Assembly (NCBI RefSeq): GCF_023656745.1
Contig: NZ_JAMOKO010000012.1
Location: forward strand, 1 to 64,000
Origin: Collinsella sp. BG-O-102
GTDB lineage: Bacteria; Actinomycetota; Coriobacteriia; Coriobacteriales; Coriobacteriaceae
Reading direction: 5' to 3'
DNA: 64,000 nucleotides
The notes beneath the pieces were generated by a model. That model did no database searches and was not told the DNA's origin. It was given only the letters and a program-made list of their open reading frames with translations. The stretch's first letter is position 1. Every line of letters starts with the position of its first letter. A program made the position numbers and the translations under genes. Positions 1 to 8,347 of this stretch are shown here, piece after piece.

Positions 1-125
1 GGCCTACCTCGTGTACTATCGGGACGGGCGCATCAAGAAGTCCCTCGAGTGGCTCAGCCCGATGGAGTACCGCAGGAAGCTTGGATACGCCTAGGCGCGG
101 TCCAAGAAATCGTCCGCACCCCCCC
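1..125 (+). mobile_element. Right end of an IS3-family insertion sequence
   Basis: The window opens inside an IS3-type transposase reading frame that stops at 94. About 30 bases of non-coding sequence follow before homology to a GntR regulator begins near 126. The terminal inverted repeat probably lies at about 100-125 (GTCCGCACC is visible), but it cannot be proven because the left end is outside the window. The junction with the regulator marks the insertion point. Confidence 0.6.
2..94 (+). CDS. IS3-family transposase (OrfB/integrase core), C-terminal fragment
   Basis: Only the last 30 residues are in the window. They match the end of IS3/IS150-type OrfB transposases, where a Tyr-Arg-Asp-Gly-Arg stretch is followed by Ile-Lys, Leu, and Ser-Pro-(Met/Val)-Glu-Tyr-Arg. 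These proteins carry a DDE integrase fold and catalyse copy-out/paste-in transposition. The gene runs off the left edge, so it is not known whether the upstream part is intact. It overlaps the TTG that opens the downstream regulator frame. Confidence 0.65.
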   Translation, partial: AYLVYYRDGRIKKSLEWLSPMEYRRKLGYA

Positions 126-758
126 GTCGTAGAGTTTTGCGAGCTCTATAGCGTTTCTAAGATCACCGTCAAACGTGCGATTGAGCAGATTACCGAGGAG
201 GGCTTGATCACCAGTCGGCGCGGATCGGGCACCTACGTCAAGGACACAGCGGGGCTTCCCGGCCAGGTGTTTTTCCAAGGCAAGAATGACCGCGCCCAAG
301 GCTTTTCGTACGAGCATCGCGGGGAGAAAGTGACCTCGGTGGTCTACGATTTCTCGATCGTCAATCCGCCGGCAGAGGTTGCAACCCAGCTGGGAATGGC
401 CGAGGATGACTTCGCCTATCACATCGTGCGCGTGCGCCAGGTCGACGAGAAGCCCATCGTCATCGAGTACACCTATATGCCGCTCGAACTGATCCCGGGC
501 CTTAAAAAGAAGGACCTGTACGGATCGGTCTACGGCTTTATCCGCGAGCAATGCGGGCTGAAGATTTCGAGCTTCCATCGCACCATCCGCGCCGTCGCGG
601 CAACTGAGGAAGAGGCTGAGCGCCTGGATACCAAACCCGGCTCTCCCTTGCTCGAACTCAACCAGATTGGCTTCTTGGATAGCGGCACCGCGTTTGAATA
701 TTCTATCTCGCACAACGTAGGCGACCGCTTTGAGCTGCACAACGTAACGCTGGCCTAG
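81..758 (+). pseudogene. GntR family (UTRA domain) transcriptional regulator, 5' end removed by IS insertion
   Basis: From about base 126 the frame encodes the second half of a GntR winged helix (Val-Ser-Lys-Ile-Thr-Val-Lys-Arg-Ala recognition helix, then the Arg-Arg-Gly-Ser-Gly-Thr-Tyr-Val wing). A full UTRA effector domain follows (about 65-225), ending in the typical Phe-Glu-Leu-His-Asn-Val-Thr. The first 40 or so residues of a normal GntR protein, including the first helix, are missing and replaced by the insertion sequence end. A TTG at 81 inside the transposase frame could start a 225-residue product, but it would lack half of the DNA-binding domain. The gene probably controlled sugar genes such as the adjacent manA. 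Loss of function is inferred. Confidence 0.7.
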
Positions 759-830
759 CTTTGTTATCCGGTGGGTGCTCGTTTTGAGTCGTCTTACGCG
801 GCGCCCGCACAACCTTATGGGAGTATGCAC

Positions 831-1763
831 ATGTCCGATTTGATTAAACTCACGCCAATCTTCCACGAGAAGATCTGGGGCGGCCGTCAACTCGAAACCG
901 TATTTGGTTACGACATTCCCGATGGTCCCATCGGTGAGTGTTGGGCCATCTCGGCACACCCCAACGGCGACTGCCAGATCGCTGAGGGCCCGTACGCCGG
1001 TCACACGCTGTCATGGCTGTGGGCCGAGCACCGCGAGCTCTTTGGCAACTGCGAGGGCAAGGAGTTCCCGCTGCTCATTAAGATTCTGGACGCCAAGGAC
1101 GACCTTTCAATCCAGATTCATCCCAACGACGAGTACGCCGCCGAGCACGAAAACGGCAGCCTGGGCAAAACCGAGTGCTGGTACGTGCTGGATTGCGAGC
1201 CCGGTGCCACGATCATCGTCGGCCAGCGCGCGCACGACCGCGCCGAGGCCGCACAGATGATCGAGGAAGGCCGTTGGGACGACATGCTCAACGTGCTGCC
1301 GATTCACAAGGGTGACTTTTTCCAGATTGATTCCGGCACTGTGCACGCCATCAAGACCGGCACGCTCATTTTGGAGACGCAGCAGTCGAGCGACGTGACG
1401 TATCGCCTGTACGACTACGACCGCCCTGGTACCGACGGAAAGCTGCGCCCACTTCACATTGAGCAGAGCCTCGACTGCATCGACTTTGATGCTCAGGCTC
1501 CGACCGACGGCACCATGACGACGCCCGAGGTCGACGGTGTGACCGAGCTCGAGTCCAACCCCTGCTACACTGTCGATCGCGTGCGCGTCGACGGCAGCAA
1601 GACCCTCGACCAGCGCTGGCCCTTCATGTGCCTGTCGGTCATCGACGGCAAAGGCACCGTCTGCGGCGACCCCGTCCACAAGGGAAGCCACCTGCTGGCC
1701 CCGAGCACCGTCAGCTCCATTGACCTCAAAGGCAAGATGGAACTGATCATCAGCCACCTGTAG
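831..1763 (+). CDS. manA: Mannose-6-phosphate isomerase, class I
   Basis: This gene encodes a 310-residue cupin enzyme that interconverts mannose 6-phosphate and fructose 6-phosphate with a zinc ion, in the cytoplasm. The family signatures are present: a Lys-Ile-Trp-Gly-Gly start, the metal-binding Gln-Ile-His-Pro-Asn-Asp, a Lys-Thr-Glu-Cys-Trp-Tyr segment, and Gly-Thr-Val-His-Ala-Ile followed by Glu-Thr-Gln-Gln-Ser-Ser-Asp. The length fits the short Firmicutes-type ManA. The start at 831 is chosen because GGGAG lies seven bases upstream; an ATG at 825 and a longer frame from 771 are less likely. It follows the truncated GntR gene and ends at a strong terminator. Confidence 0.93.
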   Translation: MSDLIKLTPIFHEKIWGGRQLETVFGYDIPDGPIGECWAISAHPNGDCQIAEGPYAGHTLSWLWAEHRELFGNCEGKEFPLLIKILDAKDDLSIQIHPNDEYAAEHENGSLGKTECWYVLDCEPGATIIVGQRAHDRAEAAQMIEEGRWDDMLNVLPIHKGDFFQIDSGTVHAIKTGTLILETQQSSDVTYRLYDYDRPGTDGKLRPLHIEQSLDCIDFDAQAPTDGTMTTPEVDGVTELESNPCYTVDRVRVDGSKTLDQRWPFMCLSVIDGKGTVCGDPVHKGSHLLAPSTVSSIDLKGKMELIISHL

Positions 1764-1787
1764 GTCGCACCAACAACCCAAACGCAA

Positions 1788-1825
1788 CAAGGGGCTCTCC
1801 CGTCCATGTGCGGGAGAGCCCCTTG
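1788..1825 (+). terminator. Intrinsic terminator downstream of manA
   Basis: A perfect 15-bp stem (CAAGGGGCTCTCCCG with its complement) closes an eight-base loop 25 bases after the manA stop. The downstream T-run is weak. Confidence 0.8.
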
Positions 1826-1907
1826 CCATATCTATTTATCAGCCCACCCGGCTCTCCAGATCAAAAAGCGAACGAGCAGAGCGACGTTCGCAAGCACCGT
1901 TACCCAA

Positions 1908-2037
1908 GGACCTGGGCGGGCGTATAGGGCAACATCGATCGCGAGTTCCGCACGCAAAGGAGAGCACTTAATGTGCTCTCCGTCTTGCGCAGGACTGCCC
2001 GAGCAGGCGATGTTGCCCTATACGCCCGCCCAGGTCC
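1908..2037. repeat. Palindromic element with conserved core and locus-specific arms, copy 1
   Basis: Two perfect 30-nt inverted arms (1908-1937 and 2008-2037) enclose a 70-nt core (1938-2007). The core contains a 9-bp hairpin GGAGAGCAC/GTGCTCTCC with a TTAAT loop. Its left flank starts ATCGCGAGTTCCGCACG and its right flank ends CCGAGCAGG. The core is nearly the same as in the element at 56038-56168, but the arms share no sequence with the arms there. The element lies between the convergent genes manA and pcrA and ends eight bases from the pcrA stop codon. Confidence 0.85.
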
Positions 2038-2044
2038 GCCAGGA

Positions 2045-4945
2045 TCACGACAGCTTGACGATCGGCGCGAAGCCCTTCATCAGCTTTTTGGTCTGACCGG
2101 TCTTTTCGAATTGAACCTCGATCATGTCTCCGGCGACCGAGATCACGGTACCCGTGCCAAAGGTCTTGTGGCTCACGGTATCGCCTGCGGCAAAGTCCTG
2201 CGATGCGCTGGCGCGATCAACCTTGCGCTCCACCGTCGGGGACACCTTGGACGAGGGCTTTTTGGCTCGCGGTGCGCCCGAGCCAAAGGTCGAGGCAACA
2301 CGGCCAGCGTCGGGCGAGACCCCACGATGGCGCTCGGTCCCGTAGCTGCTGCCACCAAAGAAATCGTCAAAGCTCGATCCGCCGCGCGAACCGGAACCGC
2401 CAGTCGAGCGCGTATGCGAACCAAATACCTTGCCGCCGTACATATCCGAACCCATGCCCGAGCCAAAGGTGCCGTGACGGTCGCCGCGCTTCTCCCAACC
2501 CGTGCCTTCAAAACCGGCAGAACCGATACCGCTAAACTCGATATCCTCAAACGGAATCTCGTTGAGGAAGCGCGAGCGCGGGTTGGCAGAGGTCGAGCCG
2601 TAGGTGCGACGCGTGGCCGCATAGGTCAGGAACAGGCGCTTACGGGCACGCGTGATGGCGACGTAGGCCAGGCGACGCTCCTCCTCGAGCTTACCCGGGT
2701 CATCGCTGCCGCCAAAGTCGTGCACGTGCGGGAAGATGCCCTCCTCCATGCCGGCCACGAACACCGCCGGGAACTCCAGGCCCTTGGCGGAGTGGATGGT
2801 CATCATGGTAATGGCATGCGTCTCGCCGGCCAGGGAATCCAAGTCGGAGCGCAGGGCCAGCCACTCCATGAGTGCCGGTAGCGCCTTACAGGTGAGCGGA
2901 CCATAGGTGCGCTCAATCTCGTCGGCATGCACGGCACCCGCCGGCATCCCCGTCGGCGCGGCATACGCGTTGCCCGCGATGGCGGCGGCCAGGGCATCCT
3001 GCGGCGAGAGCGCCGGGGCGGCTAGTCTATCGAGCGGATTGGAACCTGCAGCATCGCGCGCGCCGACGAGTGCCTCAAACGAGGATGCCGGGGCGGACGG
3101 CCCCGGTTCGGGCGCGGGCGCGCTCACCACGACGGGCTCGGGCTCGGCGCCGGCAGGAACGTCGGCAACACCGGCTGCGCGCAGCTCTTCCAAGCTCTCG
3201 AGCGTACCTTCGATATCCTCATGCGTCTCCTCAAATTCGGCAGCGACACCCAGGAATTCCTGGATGTTCTCGGCGCGGCTCTCGGACTCCATGGTGCCCT
3301 CGGCGCGAAACGCCTGCAGCAGGCCCGTCTTATCGACGATCATCTCGACGACGTCCTTGAGCTCGCCGTCCATGCGCCGGCCCTCGCGCACCAGCGCCAC
3401 AAAGCTCGACAGGCCGTTGCGCACCTTGGCGCTAAACATGCCCGTCTCGGCCGTCGCAATCTCACAGGCTTGGAAGAACGAGCAGCGGTTGTCGCGTGAC
3501 AGCTGCTCAATCTTTTGAATCGAGGTGGAGCCGATGCCGCGGCGCGGCGTGTTGATGACGCGCTTGACGCTCATCTCGTCGGCCGGGTTCACGATCATCT
3601 TGAGGTAGGCCATGACGTCGCGGATCTCGGCACGGTCGAAGAATCGCGTGCCGCCGACGATCTTGTAGGGCACGCCCGCGCGCAGGAACATATCTTCGAG
3701 GATACGCGACTGGGCGTTGGTGCGATAGAACACAGCGATGTCGTCGTAGCTCGTGCCCTTGGAGTGCAGTTTCTCGATCTCACCGGCAATCCAGCGGCCC
3801 TCGTCGCGCTCGTCGCTCGCCTGGAAGGCCTGGATCTTCTCGCCATCGCCCTCGGCCGTAAACAGGCGCTTGTCCTTGCGCTGCGAGTTGTGACGAACAA
3901 CGGCATTGGCGGCGCTCAGGATGTGACCCGTGGAGCGGTAGTTCTGCTCCAGCTTGACGGTCTTGCAGTTTTTAAAGTCCTTCTCAAAGTCCAGGATGTT
4001 GGTGATGTCGGCGCCGCGCCAGCTATAAATGGACTGGTCATCGTCGCCTACGACCATGAGATTTTGGTACTTGGCGGCCAATAGGTTAGCGATCTCGTAC
4101 TGGACGTGGTTGGTGTCCTGATACTCGTCGACGCTAATGTAGCGGAAGCGCTCCTGGTACTTGTCGAGCACCTCGGGGCGGGTGCGCAGCAGCTCGAGCG
4201 TGCGCACGAGCAGGTCGTCGAAGTCCATCGCGTTGGCGGCGCGCAGGCGGCGCTCCAGCTCCATATAGACCTGTGCGGCCTTTTTGTCGTTGGGGCTGTC
4301 GGCGGATTTGAGCATGTCCTCGGGGCCGATCATGGCGTTTTTGGCCGAGCTGATCTTGCTGCGAATCATGTTGATGGGGAACTGCTTTTGCTCGATGCCG
4401 AACGCCTGCATAATGTCGCGCACCATGCGCTTGGAATCGTCGTCATCGTAGATGGTGAACTGACCGGTGTAGCCCAGCAGATCGGCGTCCTCGCGCAGCA
4501 TGCGCACACACATGGCATGGAAGGTGCACACCCACATGCCACGGGTACCGCTGGGAATAAGTGCCGCCAGACGCTCGCGCATCTCGGCCGCGGCCTTGTT
4601 GGTAAACGTGATGGCAAGGATCTGCCAGGGCTTAACACCCAGGTCGCCGAGCATATGGGCGATGCGGAAGGTCAGGACGCGGGTCTTGCCCGAGCCAGCA
4701 CCGGCAAGGACCAGCAACGGACCCTCGGTCGTCAGGACGGCCTCGCGCTGGGCGGGGTTAAGGCTGTCGATGTCGACGAGCGGCTTAGCGGGCTTGGGTG
4801 CCGGTGCGGGAGCATCGTAGATGTCGAGCGGGACGAGCTCGGGCTCCGGCGCAGCGGGGGCAGTGTATGCATCAAGCGGCACGGGTTCCGGCGCGGGCGG
4901 CACGGGTACCGCGGCATTCTTTTCCCAGGGCAAGGGCTGGGTCAT
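2045..4945 (-). CDS. pcrA: ATP-dependent DNA helicase, UvrD/PcrA family
   Basis: This gene encodes a 966-residue SF1A helicase that unwinds DNA 3' to 5' in repair and in removal of replication blocks. Visible motifs are Gly-Ala-Gly-Ser-Gly-Lys-Thr (Walker A, about residue 80), Val-Asp-Glu-Tyr-Gln-Asp-Thr, Gly-Asp-Asp-Asp-Gln-Ser-Ile-Tyr, the Thr-Ile-His-Ser-Ala-Lys-Gly-Leu-Glu motif, and Val-Ala-Ile-Thr-Arg-Ala. The C-terminus carries the Tudor-like PcrA tail (Val-Ser-His-Lys-Thr-Phe-Gly-Thr-Gly). Two features are unusual: a Pro/Ala-rich N-terminal extension, and an Ala/Pro-rich insertion of about 100 residues (about 580-685) before motif V. The start at 4945 has GAGGAGT upstream; a longer frame to 5029 is possible. 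Confidence 0.93.
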   Translation of the reverse strand: MTQPLPWEKNAAVPVPPAPEPVPLDAYTAPAAPEPELVPLDIYDAPAPAPKPAKPLVDIDSLNPAQREAVLTTEGPLLVLAGAGSGKTRVLTFRIAHMLGDLGVKPWQILAITFTNKAAAEMRERLAALIPSGTRGMWVCTFHAMCVRMLREDADLLGYTGQFTIYDDDDSKRMVRDIMQAFGIEQKQFPINMIRSKISSAKNAMIGPEDMLKSADSPNDKKAAQVYMELERRLRAANAMDFDDLLVRTLELLRTRPEVLDKYQERFRYISVDEYQDTNHVQYEIANLLAAKYQNLMVVGDDDQSIYSWRGADITNILDFEKDFKNCKTVKLEQNYRSTGHILSAANAVVRHNSQRKDKRLFTAEGDGEKIQAFQASDERDEGRWIAGEIEKLHSKGTSYDDIAVFYRTNAQSRILEDMFLRAGVPYKIVGGTRFFDRAEIRDVMAYLKMIVNPADEMSVKRVINTPRRGIGSTSIQKIEQLSRDNRCSFFQACEIATAETGMFSAKVRNGLSSFVALVREGRRMDGELKDVVEMIVDKTGLLQAFRAEGTMESESRAENIQEFLGVAAEFEETHEDIEGTLESLEELRAAGVADVPAGAEPEPVVVSAPAPEPGPSAPASSFEALVGARDAAGSNPLDRLAAPALSPQDALAAAIAGNAYAAPTGMPAGAVHADEIERTYGPLTCKALPALMEWLALRSDLDSLAGETHAITMMTIHSAKGLEFPAVFVAGMEEGIFPHVHDFGGSDDPGKLEEERRLAYVAITRARKRLFLTYAATRRTYGSTSANPRSRFLNEIPFEDIEFSGIGSAGFEGTGWEKRGDRHGTFGSGMGSDMYGGKVFGSHTRSTGGSGSRGGSSFDDFFGGSSYGTERHRGVSPDAGRVASTFGSGAPRAKKPSSKVSPTVERKVDRASASQDFAAGDTVSHKTFGTGTVISVAGDMIEVQFEKTGQTKKLMKGFAPIVKLS

Positions 4946-5087
4946 GGGCGACTCCTCATCTGACGGACGGCGCGCCTGCGGGCAGCGCCATAGTTTGAGC
5001 CGTACCAGTATACCGAGCCGCGCGGACACCGACGCAAATCACACCACGACTCCGCGCGCTGCCATCGAGCCCGCCCCAGCGGATTTG

Positions 5088-5146
5088 GCGCAATGGGGGC
5101 AGGTTAGTCTGCACCATGTTGCTGCAAAGTAACCTGACCCCAATGC
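5088..5146. repeat. Imperfect palindromic repeat (REP-like)
   Basis: A left arm reading GCAATGGGGGCAGGTTA and a right arm reading TAACCTGACCCCAATGC pair with few mismatches around a loop of about 23 bases. The sequence resembles the REP-like palindromes seen elsewhere in the window. No second copy of this exact type was noticed. Confidence 0.55.
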
Positions 5147-5215
5147 ACCAATCACGGAGTCACCGATGTCATGGCAACGGTAGCGAGCGGCTGCCAGAGC
5201 GAACAAATTGACATG

Positions 5216-5257
5216 AAAAGAGGGCGGCATAGACCTTTTGGTCATGCCACCCTCTTT
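5216..5257 (-). terminator. Terminator downstream of uppP
   Basis: An interrupted stem of about 17 bp (AGAGGGxGGCATxGACC and complement) encloses a short T-rich loop, 45 bases beyond the uppP stop. On the minus strand it is followed by TCTTTTCATG. Confidence 0.6.
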
Positions 5258-5301
5258 GAATGACAGGTTGTCGCTCTGGCCGCCGCGCGGCATCAACCGA
5301 G

Positions 5302-6282
5302 TTACAGACCGAGCATGGGCTCCAGGACAAAGAAGTACGCAAGCACCACAATACCCAGGATGATGCGGTAGACGCCGAAGCACTTAAAGTCGTGACGGCG
5401 GACGAAGCCCATGAGCCACTTGATGGCGATGAGCGAAACCACAAAGGCCACAACGCAGCCCACGCCCAAGATAGCGACCTCGTTGGCGCCGAACGTGCCG
5501 CCCTTGATGAAGTATTTGACCAGCTTGAGTGCACTCGCGCCAAACATGACAGGGATGGCCAGGAAGAACGTAAACTTGGACGCCACCGAACGCGTACAGC
5601 CCAAAAGCAGGCCGCCGATGATGGTAGAACCGGAGCGAGACGTACCAGGCACCAGCGAAAGCACCTGGAAGCAGCCGATACCCAGCGCAGTCTTCCAGCT
5701 CAGGTCCTCGAGCGTGGCGATGGAGCCAAAGTCCAGATTCTCGTCATCGTCCTCATCCTCAGCGGTAGCCGCGGCGGGCGCCGCAAAGTGCGCACCGGCG
5801 GGACGTCCACCCGACACCACAGCACGCGAGCCAAACGAACCGGCAACGGCCATTTCCTCGCGCTTGCTCGCGCGCCAGTTCTCGATCACGATAAACAGCA
5901 CGCCGTACACAATGAGCGCCAGCGCCACGACGGGAGCATTGTAGAAATGCTCCTCCATCCAGTCGTTAAGCGGCAGACCGATCGCCGCGGCGGGAATGCA
6001 GCCGAGCACAATCTTGCCCCACAGCACCCAGGTGTCGCGACGGCCCTCCTTGCCCTTGCTGGGCGAGAACGGATTGAGCTCATGGAAGAACAGCACACAG
6101 ACGGCCAGAATGGCGCCGAGCTGAATCACGACCAGGAACATATTCCAGAACGTCTCGCTCACGTTCATCTTGACGAACTCGTCCACCAAGATCATGTGAC
6201 CGGTCGACGAAACAGGCAGCCATTCGGTGATGCCCTCGACCAGGCCCATGAAGGCAGATTTTAGAAGCTCGATAATATCCAA
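5302..6282 (-). CDS. uppP: Undecaprenyl-diphosphatase (BacA/UppP family)
   Basis: This gene encodes a multi-pass membrane enzyme of about 326 residues. It removes a phosphate from undecaprenyl diphosphate so that the lipid carrier of cell-wall synthesis is recycled; the activity also gives bacitracin resistance. The two family motifs are clear: Glu-Gly-Ile-Thr-Glu-Trp-Leu-Pro-Val-Ser-Ser-Thr-Gly-His near the N-terminus, and Leu-Val-Pro-Gly-Thr-Ser-Arg-Ser-Gly-Ser-Thr in the middle. An acidic loop rich in Asp and Glu (about residue 185) lies between helices and is unusual. The TTG start at 6282 has GAGGGGG at good spacing; a GTG at 6303 would add seven residues. It is divergent from the stress protein gene. 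Confidence 0.92.
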   Translation of the reverse strand: MDIIELLKSAFMGLVEGITEWLPVSSTGHMILVDEFVKMNVSETFWNMFLVVIQLGAILAVCVLFFHELNPFSPSKGKEGRRDTWVLWGKIVLGCIPAAAIGLPLNDWMEEHFYNAPVVALALIVYGVLFIVIENWRASKREEMAVAGSFGSRAVVSGGRPAGAHFAAPAAATAEDEDDDENLDFGSIATLEDLSWKTALGIGCFQVLSLVPGTSRSGSTIIGGLLLGCTRSVASKFTFFLAIPVMFGASALKLVKYFIKGGTFGANEVAILGVGCVVAFVVSLIAIKWLMGFVRRHDFKCFGVYRIILGIVVLAYFFVLEPMLGL

Positions 6283-6529
6283 AGGGACCCCCTCGTTAGA
6301 CACCCGCCGATATTGTTCTGCGGACGGTGCGGGCGATGTCCCATTATCAACCGTTCGGGCGCGTCTACGCCTACCCTTACCAAAAAACTCGCCCGTTCAC
6401 AGAATTGCGAGCGGTCAAACCCAAATCCTTGGGTATAACTGCAACAAGATAAAGTGTCCGGCGGCCAACGCGCCCGCGCCCGCCCGATGCACGAGCCCCG
6501 CGCCCGTGCGATAGACCAAGGAGGAAACC

Positions 6530-6967
6530 ATGAACGAGGGCTACACCAAGGTATTTGTTTCACTCGACGGTACTGAGCAGCAGGATTTTGTGCTCGCACG
6601 CGCCATCAAGGTCGCCGCGAACAACGGCGCCAAGCTAATCATCGGCCACGTTATCGATTCCACGGCGCTCGAGAGCGCCGGTTCCTATCCGGTCGATCTG
6701 GTCAACGGCCTAGAGGAGGCATTTAAGAACTCCATCGCCAAGCAGCTCGAAGAGGCCAAGGCCAATCCCGATATTCCCGAGGTCGAGGTCATGATTCGCG
6801 CCGGCCGTATTCGCGAGACGCTCAAGGACGAGATGCTCGACGTGGTTAAGCCCGACCTGGTGCTCTGCGGCGCCCGCGGCCTGTCCTCGATCAAGTATGC
6901 GCTGCTGGGTTCGATTTCGACGTTCCTGCTGCGCAATACGGACTGCGACATCTTGGTCGTGAAGTAG
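6530..6967 (+). CDS. Universal stress protein, UspA family
   Basis: This gene encodes a 145-residue single-domain protein with the Rossmann-like Usp fold. The N-terminal strand Val-Phe-Val-Ser-Leu-Asp, the Gly-His-Val-Ile-Asp segment after the first helix, and the C-terminal Cys-Gly-Ala-Arg-Gly-Leu-Ser-Ser motif followed by Gly-Ser-Ile-Ser match the nucleotide-binding loop of the family. Such proteins support survival during starvation or stress, but the exact role is unknown. A strong AAGGAGG ribosome binding site precedes the ATG. It is a single-gene unit, divergent from uppP, that ends at a terminator shared with hipA. Confidence 0.88.
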   Translation: MNEGYTKVFVSLDGTEQQDFVLARAIKVAANNGAKLIIGHVIDSTALESAGSYPVDLVNGLEEAFKNSIAKQLEEAKANPDIPEVEVMIRAGRIRETLKDEMLDVVKPDLVLCGARGLSSIKYALLGSISTFLLRNTDCDILVVK

Positions 6968-7023
6968 CAAACGTACGCCTAACGCATCGCGGAGCGCAAG
7001 CCCACGTGCCCAAGTCTTCCAAG

Positions 7024-7052
7024 AGCGGGACCACCATTACGGTGGCCCCGCT
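7024..7052. terminator. Bidirectional terminator between the usp gene and hipA
   Basis: A stem of about 12 bp (AGCGGGACCACC pairing with GGTGGCCCCGCT) closes an ATTAC loop, with TTTGCTTT after it. It lies between convergent genes, only six bases from the hipA stop. Confidence 0.75.
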
Positions 7053-7057
7053 TTGCT

Positions 7058-8347
7058 TTAGGCTGAGAATTGCTCCAGAACCCTCATTCTCTCAACGGAA
7101 TCCGTCTGAATTTTCAGAGCGACCCGACCCAAATCTCCGGTTGCAGAGGCAAGTTCTGCAAGCTGGGCAGACACCTCTTCAGCCACTTCCGCCGCGATGT
7201 TCTTGATCATCTTGAGTGGCAGATGCAAATCTTGAGACATGAATTCGAAATCTTCAGGAGTCACCCCATCGATCACCCGGTGATCCCCAATATCAATCCC
7301 AAGATTATGGTCGTATCCCATTATCGTCGTGCAAACAATATCGTATGCAGGGGCCAACCTCTTTTCCCGCCAACTCGGACTATAAAGAAACGAATGGTTC
7401 TTGAGATGCGAGTCGCAATTCCCCAACGCATAATCGACCATTACCTGACGAGCGAACATTTGAGTATCAGCAATTACGTTAGACGATTGCTCTCTTATCA
7501 ATCGGCCGCAAAGAGCCATATAGCAGCTATCGGGACGTGTCTCGTATTTCATATACGAAGGCCAGCCAACCGCTTGGCAAAAATCCTCCTGATGCAGCCT
7601 CAGAGGCACATCGAATCCGCTCATCGACGGCGGCTCATTGCTCCAGATTCTGTCATAACGCTCGGAAAAGAACGCACCAGGAATCGTATCCGAAGCTTCT
7701 GAACGGGCAATTTCAAGCCCAGCAGCAGACGCTGCCGTCATGCAAATTAATTCGTTGAACGGCAAATCCGGATGTTTAGTTGAAGCAATCTTGACTATGT
7801 GAGTCGAGGGGGCAGAGCCGAGCGGCAGCATCCAATCCCCCGACCCGGCCTTTTTTGCATCTTTACCGCGCGGTAAAAACCAACCGGTTTTAGACTGAGC
7901 GCCCGCCAACGACAGCCTCGAATCCTGCATATCATTTGCAATCTCAAACACTTCCGCCTTAGAAAGTGCCTCAAAATCCTCGTCTTGCAGAGGACGATAG
8001 CCCGGATCGTAGCTCGATTTCTCATCGCCGAGAAACCTCAAGGCACCAACGCACTCATCGCCCAAACGCTCGAGCATCGATAAATAGTCTGACTGGGGGA
8101 TTTGAAAACGCATCGACAGCTCATGCCGAACCGGGCCCTCGGGAAGCATGCCCGAAAAGAAGGCCGAAAACTCATTGCTGGCATATGGCTCATGTCGCAA
8201 GGGAAGAGAAGCTGAGAGTGCGGCAGCATCGTCGCGTTCAAGATATCCCTCATCATATGCAAACGTCTCGTTTACGGGGTCGGCCCTCTCAAATTCTCCG
8301 ACCAGCTCAAACGTTCCCCGATACTCACGATAAACCTTTAATGCCAT
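7058..8347 (-). CDS. hipA: Type II toxin HipA (serine/threonine kinase family)
   Basis: This gene encodes a 429-residue HipA-family kinase. In E. coli HipA phosphorylates glutamyl-tRNA synthetase, which slows translation and promotes persistence. Visible features are the N-terminal HipA domain (about 1-110), the Ser-Leu-Ala-Gly-Ala-Gln-Ser-Lys-Thr-Gly loop (about 145), the catalytic Asn-Cys-Asp-Ser-His-Leu-Lys-Asn, and the metal-binding Ala-Pro-Ala-Tyr-Asp-Ile. All key residues are present, so it is probably active. It overlaps hipB by ten bases, which implies translational coupling. The shared promoter carries two operators. The target substrate here is not known. Confidence 0.92.
   Translation of the reverse strand: MALKVYREYRGTFELVGEFERADPVNETFAYDEGYLERDDAAALSASLPLRHEPYASNEFSAFFSGMLPEGPVRHELSMRFQIPQSDYLSMLERLGDECVGALRFLGDEKSSYDPGYRPLQDEDFEALSKAEVFEIANDMQDSRLSLAGAQSKTGWFLPRGKDAKKAGSGDWMLPLGSAPSTHIVKIASTKHPDLPFNELICMTAASAAGLEIARSEASDTIPGAFFSERYDRIWSNEPPSMSGFDVPLRLHQEDFCQAVGWPSYMKYETRPDSCYMALCGRLIREQSSNVIADTQMFARQVMVDYALGNCDSHLKNHSFLYSPSWREKRLAPAYDIVCTTIMGYDHNLGIDIGDHRVIDGVTPEDFEFMSQDLHLPLKMIKNIAAEVAEEVSAQLAELASATGDLGRVALKIQTDSVERMRVLEQFSA

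Larger units (their letters stand above)
4946..5301. other. Gene-free stretch between pcrA and uppP
   Basis: This 356-base stretch holds the pcrA promoter region, an imperfect palindrome at 5088-5146 and the uppP terminator at 5216-5257. No coding frame with a ribosome binding site or recognisable homology is visible. Confidence 0.6.

Noticed and set aside
1806-2096. Short plus-strand frame over the palindromic element at 1908
   Set aside because: It has no ribosome binding site and its codons are set by the inverted repeat, so it is not considered coding.
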